Below the pieces are notes generated by a model. It was given only the letters and a program-made list of their open reading frames with translations. It did not search any database and was not told the DNA's origin. DNA of 64,000 nucleotides, taken from assembly GCA_022495995.1 (NCBI GenBank), contig JAFEMH010000529.1:310001-374000 (forward strand). Reading direction: 5' to 3'. Positions within the stretch are counted from its first letter, which is position 1. Each line of letters starts with the position of its first letter. The position numbers were made by a program, and so were the translations under genes. This DNA comes from Adenophora triphylla var. japonica (taxonomy: Eukaryota; Streptophyta; Magnoliopsida; Asterales; Campanulaceae). Shown here piece after piece: positions 23,809 to 33,959 of the stretch.

Positions 23809-24321
23809 TTGACTAGAGATCCCAAGATCTAGGTTCAAAGGGACAACCTAACTGTTAAAAGATTTGTAGCGTCACTGTGGGGGTCAACCCTATACTCATT
23901 CCTTAAAGTGATATCCCGAGATGAATGATGTTAAGCCTATGGCTTTTAATGATTCTTATGTGAAGTAAAATGAGTTACTTAAAAGAATCACCTATGTGAG
24001 AAAGAAGTAGAGGCCGCTTCGAGGAGAATTGTGTGAGGCTCAATTCTTAGACCTTCTCACAGAACCAGGCATTGTGATCCAGGGCCATGAATGGACACAA
24101 CTATGAGAGTTGAATTGTGTTAGGGAGATACCTGTGTAAAGTATATGATCGGCTACACAAAAAGCTAGCAGTTCAAGGACATCGCGTCTACTGATTAGCG
24201 AGTAGAGTAAATATGCTTTTACAAGGGAAGGTTCAAAGGGCAAACCCCTACCTATCCTATGCAGGTTTTCGACTGTAGGACTTTATCACCCATCCTCATA
24301 AATTTCCTTCATGTGGGGGAT
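23809..24321 (+). other. E3 3' untranslated region and polypurine tract
   Basis: About 510 bases without a gene. The last bases before the LTR (24311-24321, atgtgggggat) form the polypurine tract. Confidence 0.75.
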
Positions 24322-25336
24322 TGTTGGAAAAATTGAGTGTTTTGAAGGAAATTAATGGATTAATTTCTAAAGGGTAATTTTGTCAAATTATTTAATTGGG
24401 TTTGTGTTTGTGAAATAAAATATTTAATTGTCCAAAATGGGTTTTGTATGAATTAAATTAGTATGCTCAAAATATGTGGTCCACATTTTGCTAATAAATT
24501 TTGATTTTGTAAATCAAAATTGGTTTTGACTTTGACTGATATGCTCGGCCGAGCAGAGTGATTGACTCGCCCGAGAATAGCATGGCAGAATGAAAAAGTT
24601 TCTGGAAAGTCATGCTCGGCCGAGGCATATGCCTTGCTCAGCCGAGCAGAGTCATGCTCGGTCGAGGCTTATACCTTGCTCGACCGAGCAGATCTGAGCA
24701 AAAGTTTCTGGACAGCCTTGCTCGGCCGAGCAAGGTACATGACTCGGCCGAGCAGATCCTGAGCATTTATGTCAGGTTGATTTTCAAAGTGTAACAGCCG
24801 TGCCATAAATGGGAAAACTGAAAATCAAAATATTCATGTTTAATATTTTGATTTAATGTCCGAAATTATTTGTAATAATTCTTGGATTAATGTTTGAAAT
24901 CAGTTTTGATTCTTGGCAAATGGCTATATAATGGAGTTGTCAACAATGGTTGAAACTAGCTTGAAAAACACAAGAACACAGCAGAAAACATACACTTGCT
25001 CCTGCAAATCCTCTTCCATTTTCTCTTGTTGCATCTTGTTGATTCATCCATTGGCCTCCTAGCTTGCATTATAATAGAAAAGGTGATCTAGTCCATGAAC
25101 GATTCAACTCGCCGGGAACTTAGGTGCAAAGTGCCCCTGGTCTGCGCGTTCTATCCTGGAAGACAAGCGATCCAAGCAAACTCAAGCACACTCAGTGAGG
25201 GATCGAATATGTCTTAAGGAGACAGTGGTTTCATTGGGCTCGTGCATCAAACTTCAACAACTTATCCTTTGTATTTTCAGTTTTTGTTAATTGTATTTTA
25301 TTTATCATTTTCTGTAATTGTATCACCCTTGTAACA
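24322..25336 (+). repeat. E3 3' LTR
   Basis: Same length and ends as the 5' LTR; TATA box at 24925-24932. The palindrome cluster is at about 24543-24760. Here several sites read GCTCGGCCGAG where the 5' copy reads GCTCGACCGAG, and the reverse, so the sites differ between the two LTRs. Confidence 0.95.
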
Positions 25337-25341
25337 AATAT

Positions 25342-25864
25342 AATACAAAGTACTCACGCACGCATCATAAATAAAAACATGCAATCAAAGCAATAAAGAA
25401 TACAAGAGAATTATTTACCAAGTTCACCAATCAATTGGCTACGCGTGGGGCACTGCCAAGACACAATCTTGCCATATAATATGTAAAATATAAGATAGTA
25501 CAAGTTTGAAAGCGGCACATTGCTTATATATTTGCCATGTCACGTCATAAACCCTAGACAATAAGGAAATCCCGAATTTAATCAATTTGGCCCGGCCTAG
25601 GATTTTTTCCCGAAATTAGACCAGCCAGTATCATGGCCTGCCCATGGTTTAAACCATGGCCATGATTCTGGTTTTCAAAATCACCAGCACCCATCGGCCT
25701 GCTCATGGTTTCAACAATGGCTATAATTTCGCTATCCAATCCTTGCAGCCCAATATACACCCAAAAATCCTTATGTACTTACCGTGGCAACCTATTTTTG
25801 GCTCACGTACAATGTTCTCTCCTTATTATTAAGTCTAATAAACCGATTGAACTCTATCCCAACA
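25342..25864 (-). repeat. E7 3' LTR, second fragment (right of E3)
   Basis: Continues the LTR interrupted by E3 and ends CCCAACA at 25864, directly beside the - strand polypurine tract (aggtgggagat, complement of 25865-25875). Total LTR length without E3 is about 567 bp. A perfect 18-bp palindrome, CCATGGTTTAAACCATGG, lies at 25642-25659, inside a longer imperfect repeat. Confidence 0.82.
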
Positions 25865-25966
25865 ATCTCCCACCTAGATATCAATTGTATCAAGCCCCGT
25901 ATCCATTTCTTCACTTGTTCTCGGTGGTCCTTTCGCTCACCTCGATCATGGCAGTGCCTACCTCCT

Positions 25967-26919
25967 TCAATAGCTTCCAACACTAGTTAAAGCTATGCAT
26001 AACCTCAACTTTTCAAGGTTCACATCCTTGGTCAACATGTCAGCCGGGTTCTCTGATCCTTGAATCTTCTCAAGCTTTAAGATCTTCCACTCCAATAGAT
26101 ACCTGATGTAGTGAAACCTCATCTCAATGTGCTTCGTCCTATTATGAAACGATGGATTCTTTGACAGATGAATAGCACTATAACTGTCACTGTAGAGCAC
26201 ATTATCACTCCGACTCTTCCCAAGTTCACTCAAGAAACTCTTCAACCATGCCATCTCATTGGTTGTCATAATCACTGCAACATATTCTGCTTTAGCATTC
26301 GACTGTGCCACGGCCTTCTACAACTTAGAATCCCAGGAAATTGCCATACCACGTAATGTGAACACATAACCCGAAGTACTTTTTCTTCTATCAAGACCAC
26401 TTGATGTCAAATCCACATCCACATAACCCGCTAACTTAATACCCTTGCCTGCGAAACATAAGGTCATACTAGTAGTACCCCTCAATTATCTTAGGATTCA
26501 TTTAACCGCTTCCCTGGGTTACCTATAAACTGGCTGACTACTCAACAGTATGAGCAATATCTAGCCTTGTACATACCATGACATACATTAGATTCCCAAC
26601 TGCCGAAGCATATGGAGTCTTCTCCATCTGAGCAAGCTCCTCCTTGTCACTAGGTGAGTCCTTGTTAGATAGCTTAAAGTGGTTAGCCAATGGTGTATCC
26701 GATGGCTTTGCTCCCTCCATGCTTAATCTCCCCAAGACCTTTTTGACATATTCAGCATGTGAAAGAAAAAACTTCCCAGCTGTCTTCCTATCCGGATAAT
26801 CCGCATACCGAAAATCTAACTAGCCTCCCCAAAATCCTTCATCTCAAGTGTTCTAACAACTGTCCCTTTAATCTGTTTACCTCTCTATCAATAGAGCCCA
26901 CTATTAACATGTCGTCCAC
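25967..26919 (-). pseudogene. pol: E7 RNase H and C-terminal half of RT
   Basis: Read on the - strand from 26919 downward. First comes the YVDDML region cut by E4, then the RT thumb with LGRLSMEGAKPSDTPLA, then YASAVGNLMYVMVCTRLDIA. A degenerate STSGYVFTL segment with an in-frame stop follows near 26320. The RNase H part is 26311-25967 (DSYSAIHLSKNPSFHNRTKH, NPADMLTK). Several stops and frame changes show it is dead. Confidence 0.85.
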
Positions 26920-26924
26920 ATATA

Positions 26925-27500
26925 TGTTTTGGACAAATTTCAACAATTAAATTTATCTATAAAGAATGTTTGGGCACAAATGGAATATAATTCACAAGCC
27001 AAGATGAACACGAGGATGTAACGAGGAAACCTTTGAACAATCGTTCGCAGGGAAAAACCTCGGGAGGCTTTAGGAAAAGCCTACCTTAACCAAAAAATGT
27101 TATTAAATTTAGTAGCTTGCGAGTACAAAGTGCAGTATGATAGTAGAAGAGAGTGTGTAACGTGAATATATGTGCGTTCTAGAGATAATATATATACATG
27201 AATGTAACCGAAAACAACAACTTGAATGCCATTCCTGATATTTCGCCTAGAACCTCGCCATTTATTGATGATGATCAGCCGTTATCCCTTTGGTTGATAA
27301 ATAGAGTTGTTATGGCACCTTTGACTAAGTCTTTGAACGGTCGTGTAGGTAGATAATTGATTCATAACTTTGTTCCTGAAAAATAGGAAATATACAACAA
27401 ATAATTTTAAGGCGTTAGTCCAAGATGTAAGTCAAGACGTTACCTCAAGGTGGATGACCAAGATGTAGAACATGTTGAGTGAAAATTTTAGGGTGAAACA
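26925..27500 (-). repeat. E4 3' LTR, 576 bp
   Basis: On the - strand it starts TGTTTCACCC and ends GTCCAAAACA. The neighbouring - strand sequence (complement of 27501-27520) contains TTTTGGGGGCAAT, a polypurine tract, which fixes the orientation. Confidence 0.93.
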
Positions 27501-27803
27501 ATTGCCCCCAAAATATTAAGACTTTTCTATGTTGAATACGGAAGGCTTTAATATTTTGCCAAGTGTCGCCTCGGTTTTGCTTAGGAATTGATGAGGTGGT
27601 TGGCTCGTGTGGTTTAAGGGAAATTAGGGCAATTATGGGCTTTTCATAGGCGCCTGTGACCGTCCCTTCATATTTATATGGTTAAGAGAAGGAAACCATA
27701 TTTTCTTTTTCAAAAACTCTCCGACTAGCCGGTGCTAATTCCCCGTCCGCTTCTCCGGTTAGTTTTCTTTCTCTTTTTCCTTTGTCGTTTCTCTGTCTCT
27801 TCT

Positions 27804-29459
27804 ATGGGTAAAAGTAAGAAAAAGGTTATAGACGTTGATGCATCTTTTCCCGAAGGTTTTAGGTGTCTAGGGTTCATCTGAGATAAAGAGGGTGAACGGT
27901 GCAATTTCAACGCGTCCCATGCTGACGCTTTGAAGAGAAACAATGCCTTTCCTACAAACGCCGAGTTCTTGATCCCAACTGAATTTTTCAGTGCCGATTG
28001 TGTGTCTGACGAGTGGGTAGGGTTTTACGAGTACCCTTTCAGTGTAGGTTTGAAATTTCCCTTTTCTTCTTCTATTTCCCGCTTTTTCGAAGTGACCCAA
28101 CTGTCCTATTGTCAATTAATGCCCATAGGATGGCGCATTTTGCTTACCCTAGATAGAATCGCGGACGAGCATGGAGTGGTGGTAGGTTTAGAGGAGTTGG
28201 TGTTTGTTTCGGAGATTAGGGATTTTGGTAAAGGTAGATATAATTTTAGGGTTAGGTCGAATAGGGATCCTTTGATTCTAGGTCTTGACGCAACTGATAG
28301 AGGATGGAAACATAGATTCTTCTATGTAAGAAAAAGTAGCCTGGAGGGAGGAAGAGATTTGGTGTCAACATGGAACCCTTCAGGTAGCTTTTTTTTTTTA
28401 TGCGCTTGACTACCGAATCTTGCTTGTTGTTTATCTTAACATGTTGGTGGCATGTTTTTTTAGTTACCAAGTTGGAAGTGCTTTTCCCACCCCTTACTGA
28501 CACATCTGACAATGTTGATCGGATTTTGAGTTTGTTTCCGGAGGAGCTACAAAAATTTAAGCCACCTTCTGCAGAACTTGCTGAGGAGAAGAGAGGGGTT
28601 TCTACTAGCGCTGGCAAGATGTCATCTGGTATATTGCTTTCTTTTATATCTTATTCTCTTTCCACTTTGTTGCTGCTCTTGACATTCCTTTTTGTGTAGT
28701 GACTCGATCCAAGGACTATTTTGGTGTGGAGGATATCCTTTCTGGTATTAGGGCAAACGTTGGTGTCAAGAAAGAAGAAGGAAAACCTCCCCTTCCAAGG
28801 GGAGAAAGCTCAAAGAGAATCAAAGGGGAGAGAAAGAGAAAGCTTGAAGACACGGAGATCGTGGTAGCGGATGGTTTGAAGGTTGAAGATGCGAAAGCCA
28901 AGGTGGATTTCTGTCCTGGGAAAGTAAATTCTTGATTTTCTTGGATTAGTTTTAACATAGTAGCATGTTTTCCTCCTTACCGTAGGTACTGGAGGGGATG
29001 GACCTTTTTCTAAAGGATTTGTAAGTGAAAGAGGATAAGATCAAAGTCCTCACTCAGAAAAACAAATTTGAGGCTTTCAGGGCGGTGAAGGCTGAGGAGC
29101 AGGTGGAAAAGCAAAACAATGAGCTAGCCAACCTGACGGCCAGGATGCTGAAGGTTGAAGAAGAGCACATCAAGGATCTAGAGGAGGTGAAGGATGGATA
29201 CATGATGAGCGCGAGCAAGTCAGTTATGGAGTGCCGTATCAACATGATGAAGGAGTTTGAAAACGGGCAGCATGTAAATTGGAAGATTGATGAAGAGGTA
29301 GCCATGTTGAATGAATTCCTAGGAGAGGCCCCTGATGTGAGTGAAGTGAGCTCCAAGGCGCAGGAACTCAAGGTAACTAATCATGGAAATGAGGAAGAGG
29401 GAGGCAAGAAGGAAGGTGAAGGCAAGGAGGTAAAAGTTGCTCCTGCAATACATAGTTAA
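27804..29459 (+). pseudogene. E4 antisense ORF with three introns (Transposase_28-like)
   Basis: The ORF lies on the strand opposite E4 gag. ATG 27804 opens it; a TGA at 27879-27881 interrupts it early, and an in-frame ATG follows at 27930. Exons 27804-28383, 28464-28628, 28700-28923 and 28986-29459 join in phase through GT-AG introns 28384-28463, 28629-28699 and 28924-28985. One stop (29022-29024) lies in the last exon. The N-terminal domain (RFFEVTQLSYCQLMPIGWRI, FGKGRYNFRVR) resembles the putative gypsy-type transposon domain; the C-terminal part is a charged coiled coil. A TATA-like tatttatatgg at about 27671 could drive it. Antisense extra ORFs are known in Tat-lineage elements; their function is unknown. 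Confidence 0.72.
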
Positions 29460-30606
29460 AACAATTTCTTTTTTCAAGCTCTTTAAACAATAGTTATGTT
29501 TTATTTTGCCATGCCCTTACTGGCATGTAAATTTGGGTTTTGGAATAGGGGTTGGCCCCTAAAACATCCTTAAACTTGTGATTCTGTAAGTAGCTCATAA
29601 GATTCCAAACATTTGGTTTTGATGGTGTTGGGTTGGTCCAACATCTTAGTCTTTTGTTTATCTCCTGCTTATCGTAATGGTATCTTAGATGTTTTTATGA
29701 CTTTGAGTATTTTTATGCTGGGTACGGAAGACAACACGTACTAGTGTTGTAACCAATAAGTAAACATAACATGCAACGATGTTATAACCAATTTGTAAAG
29801 ATAACATGCAACGATGTTATAACCAAGTTGTAAAGATAACATGCAACAATGTTATAACCAAGTGGTGGGTGACATGTAGAAATGTCACCTTTTGGTGTTC
29901 TTTAGGTAACATGTTAATGTTACAACCCTTAGTTCACAACTTGAACTTAAAATAGCAGACATAATTCCCCTAACAAGGTGAATTGAATTTGCCATTTTAA
30001 ATTAAGTGCAAAAAATGTGCGCCCAGGCGATTATAATCATGGTTCCATAGGTACGCTGTATAATGCTCTTAAGTATTAAGATCGTGTAACTTATATTATC
30101 AAGAGACGTTTGTCCCTTCAAGGTGTCTGTCAGGTGACTTTCTGATGCTTTTTATTCACGGCTGAGGGATCCCCATCTTGCAACATAGGAACATGTTAGG
30201 GTCGGGTGTTAGCTTAGCTAACACTCCTCCAATGCTTAAGTCAGTAGGGGTTTTGATTAAATAAAAGTTATAATAAATTCGAAGGAAATAGAAATTATTT
30301 TAAGAAGAGGTTCGTACCTTGGCGTTAAAATTGTAATAAATTTTAAGTTACGTGTAGTAATGTTTAAGATGCATCCCATGGTACCTTATAGGACAAAAAT
30401 GGTGCGATCTAGAAAGCCCTATAAGGATGACATCTTGCCCCAGTTCCAACTAGTCGATCAACAGATAGGTTTTGGCATCTTCATCTTTACGGAGTCTAGG
30501 GCACCCTAGACCTTCTTCTTCGTAAGTCACGCTTAAAGAGTAGAACACACTTTCATATCTGTTTTGTAGCATTCCTTCACAGCTTGCTGGTCTCCCTTTA
30601 CCTTGA
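29460..30606 (+). other. E4 spacer between antisense ORF and protease remnant
   Basis: No gene is supportable. It contains the 35-bp hairpin tandem repeat listed separately. At the right end lie degraded - strand codons that continue the protease domain (around 30540-30606, GDQQAVKECY-like, in another frame). Confidence 0.55.
29731..29945 (+). repeat. E4 35-bp tandem repeat and related hairpins
   Basis: A 35-bp unit, containing AACATgcaacgATGTT, repeats about three times between about 29766 and 29870. It is preceded by a diverged copy and followed by two other stem-loops (GGTGACATgtagaaATGTCACC and GTAACATgttaATGTTAC). The stems share an ACAT/ATGT core while the surrounding bases differ. Confidence 0.72.
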
Positions 30607-30922
30607 TTACTCCCCAAGGCATTGCGTCTTGATACATTGGTGGTACGTAGACGGAATTGCTTTCATGTTATGGATCCAAGGTCTGCCCAGGATGACGTTA
30701 TAAGAAGATGGGCAGCCGATCACGCAAATCCTTTCCATAGAGTTCATTCCCTCTACATAGATGGGTAACTTGATTTCTCCAATTGTTTGTTTGGTTTCTC
30801 CACTAAAACCTACTAGAACGGAAGAATTCCTCACTACCTCTATTAAGGGGATCATCATTTCTTCTAAGGTGCTTTTCATGATTAAGTTGACTGAACTACC
30901 GTTGTCGATTAAGATGCGCTTC
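30607..30922 (-). pseudogene. E4 protease, C-terminal part
   Basis: Carries ILIDNGSSVNLI, the retropepsin active-site pattern with Asn in the third position, and VILGRPWIHN near its end. The N-terminal half lies on the far side of E5 at about 59562. With E5 and one GCTTC copy set aside, the two halves are in the same frame. The E4 polyprotein remnant stops soon after. Confidence 0.82.
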
Positions 30923-32237
30923 TGAATGTATGCTCGCCGAAATTTAAAAGTTTTTGGGAGTCGCCAAGCCATGTTTTAAGGTACACTTTGAAAAACCTTT
31001 GAAAAGAGAATTTGGGTTCGGGGGTCAGGTTACGTGTTGGGAAGAACCAAGAGTTCACCCAACACGCCTCGTCCGTAGACGAGTCTTTCGAAATAAACAT
31101 CCAAACATTCAAAGTGTGTGCAAACAACAATGACAAACAAGTGTGGTAAAATACATTTTATTGATTGAATGAGATTCTTACAACTTGTGAAACATTTAAC
31201 AAGGGAGGACACAGAACATGCCTGGTCCGATGTGTCGCGTGACATAGAATCCACCCAGGCAAGTTGTGTCGCGTGACATAGGTTGCCCATCTGCAGTGAT
31301 CTGACAATTTGAAAACAGAAGAAACATAAACCAATACAGATCCAATTATACAACCAATTCAACTTCGAAAATGAACAATTCAACAATAATTCAACCAAGG
31401 GGGTGTGGATATGGGAAGATCCACACTCCCTTAGGAATCAAACAACAATTCCAACAATATTAACTCATGAACATGCAATTATGATAAACAACAGGATTAA
31501 ACAGAGAGATTGCGATTGTGGTTCAGTAAACAAGACAGATGGAGTCGAATTACTGAAATAAATGAGAATATGATGCTTGAATTATGAAAATGGCAAGATA
31601 AGAGAGAGAAGTAGGGAATTGGTGTGTTACCCTTGAAGATTCCACGAATCCTATACCAAGTCTGGTATAAAACCCTTCAACAACAGCTTTTGAGACTTGG
31701 TTGACCTGAGGAGGAATGATGGATGGTGGATCTAGATGGTAGTATGTGACTTGGGTTGGATTGGAGGAGGATTGAAGGGATTTTGGGTAGGAGAGAGAGA
31801 GGTGTATGTTTGCAGTGTGTGTGTTACGTTTGCAATTTGGTAGAGTAACAATATGACAAAGAGGGATCCAGATATGAGAGGGGTAGGGTCTTATTTATAG
31901 GCTGCTGATGATGGTTAAGGTATGTCGCACGACCTCCTGCGTCCATTTTCCATGGCTCGAGTTGTCGCACGACTTATCATGCCCATAACCGTTTCTGGGG
32001 CCAAAACCTGGTTCTGGAACATTCCAGGTTAATTCCCAAGAGGTCCAAACTGATTTATTCCTTGTAGGTCCTTTTGCATGAGAAAAAAAACTAAAAAGTA
32101 CTTACTTCGCAAGAAACTTATAAAATGTTTCCGAAAGTCTCGGAATGGACCGCAAATTTACCAAAACGCCCCTAGTGCAATTTTATCACATTAAAATGCA
32201 CCTACAAAGGGTGGCGAATTGGATTGGCGTATTCACA
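30923..32237 (-). repeat. E5 3' LTR, about 1315 bp
   Basis: On the - strand it runs TGTGAATACGCC to TACATTCA. A TATA box (tataaataa on the - strand) lies at 31891-31899. GTGTCGCGTGACA-type motifs are at about 31229 and 31265 and GTCGCACGAC at 31925 and 31964. Confidence 0.92.
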
Positions 32238-33959
32238 GAGCCCCTCGGCAACGTCACTTATGGATGAAGTGAGGTTGTCGATAAAAAGGACCCAATCCCA
32301 ATGAGTGGGTGGGAATGTGGCGAATGGCTAGACAATGATTGATGAGATCGGATGGCTGGACCTTTGGAGAAAGGATTCCTACGTATCCCTAGGAGGGAAT
32401 CAAGTCGGTCATAGTTCAGACAATTCGGAGGTGTCTGACCCAAATGAGACTGTTAGGAGGTGTCTGAACCCTATGAAAGACTGTTGGGAGGCGTCTGAAC
32501 CCGGTGTAAGACTATTTTGGAGGCGTCTGAATCCTGTGAAAGACTGTTGGGAGGCATCTGAACCCTGTGAAAGACTGTTGGGAGGCATCTGAACCTAGTG
32601 GAAGACTATTTGGAGGCGTCTGAACCCTGTGAAAGACTGTTGGGAGGTGTCTGAACCCTGTGAAAGACTGTTGGAGGCGTTTGAACCCTGTGAAAGACTG
32701 TTGGGAGGCGTCTGAACCCTGTGAAAGACTATTGGGAGGCGTCTGAACCCTGTGAAAGACTGTTGGGAGGCGTCTGAACCCTGTGAAAGACTGTTGGGAG
32801 GCGTCTGAACCCTGTGAAAGACTGTTGGGAGGCGTCTGAACCCTGTGAAAGACTATTTGGAGGCGTCTGAACCCTGTGAAAGACTGTTTGGAGGCGTCTG
32901 AACCCTGTGAAAGACTGTTTGGAGGCGTCTGAACCCGATTGCGCGAGATGAACTGAAAGAAATGATCTTTCGAGAATGCAAGACATGATGTTTTGCGATT
33001 TGAAAGAGATATGATTTTATACCTGTGATGTGCTTACCAGTAGTTGTCGGAGGGACTGAGGCTATAATTGCTGATCATGGAGGTTTGTAGCTGCCGGAGG
33101 GTCTTAGGCTACAACTGCTGATAACCGTGGCTGCCGGAGGGACCTATACCACTGTTGTTGCGAAGAGTTTTTGTTGGATTGCCATTCGCGGGACGGTCTT
33201 TATTGGTGATTGACTGACTTTGGGAGCTTTTGTCGGATAGGTCCTGAACTTTGCTGTTAGATTGCCATGAGAATGGATTCTGCTGACAATTTGGCGACGG
33301 GGCCGATGATCTTGATGAACATTGCTGGGAGACCGCTAGATTTGAATTCGTTGTCTCGCATTGGTTGAGGGACAGTCCTCATGATTCGAAGATGCTCAGT
33401 TGATTATTATACCTGTGGGGGGAAACAACACTCCAAGCACTATATTTGACTACGCTACTCTGTTAGTGAATTTTGAACAAGATTAAACTATGTTAGCTTG
33501 ATTGCAAGAGTCCATCCGCTCTAGGAAATGGGATGATGATTGAATGAATGAAATTGGATGATTGTATTGAATTATCGGCTTTGCCGGATTTGTACATAAG
33601 ATGATGGAACTGTATAGGGTGAGTGTGTATAGTGATACATGTGGTGGAGTGAACCCTCTCCCATGCATATATGTGAGTGTGTATGGGATGTGTATTACAG
33701 CAATGGCGAGCTGGAGAGCGCCTTGGGGAGGTAGACTTGTAGAAGCTTTGAGGATGTCTGATACCGGCAAGATGTGTCGCCCGACATGCCATGTCAGCCT
33801 AGAAAGTTGTGTCACACGACTAGAGGAGGCTCGTAACAGACCTTTTTAAATCAGCTCAGAATTCATTTGCAGACACTGCCTTTTCCGGGGAAGAAAACCA
33901 GCAGCCCCAGTTTGATAGACAAGCGATTTCTTTGACAAAGATTGGAACTTTTGATCACA
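32238..33959 (-). other. E5 untranslated region next to 3' LTR
   Basis: No gene is visible. It includes a 31-bp minisatellite (separate entry), a set of short reiterated phrases with ctgccggaggg between 33040 and 33150, and two degenerate copies of the E5 motif (gtgtcgcccgacat near 33776, gtgtcacacgac near 33809). Confidence 0.6.
32425..32936. repeat. 31-bp minisatellite, 16 full units plus a partial
   Basis: Consensus ggaggcgtctgaaccctgtg plus aaagactgttg, period 30-32. Units at the left edge (first six) carry most of the changes, while units 10-16 are almost identical. A trailing ttgg versus ttt variant separates sub-types. There is no open frame that follows the period. Confidence 0.93.

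Larger units (their letters stand above)
18670..25336 (+). mobile_element. E3: full-length Ty1/copia retrotransposon, 6667 bp
   Basis: Two LTRs of 1015 bp each (18670-19684 and 24322-25336) flank gag-pol on the + strand. The target-site duplication AATAT is exact (18665-18669 and 25337-25341). Internal order is gag, protease, integrase, RT, RNase H, so it is copia. The LTRs differ by scattered substitutions, a few percent by eye. One frameshift and one nonsense codon break an otherwise well-kept polyprotein. E3 inserted into the E7 3' LTR. Lineage within copia is not certain. Confidence 0.96.

Noticed and set aside
32425..32936. Regular 31-bp repeats that could suggest a CRISPR array
   Set aside because: The repeats are directly joined with no unique spacers, and the setting is a plant retrotransposon.
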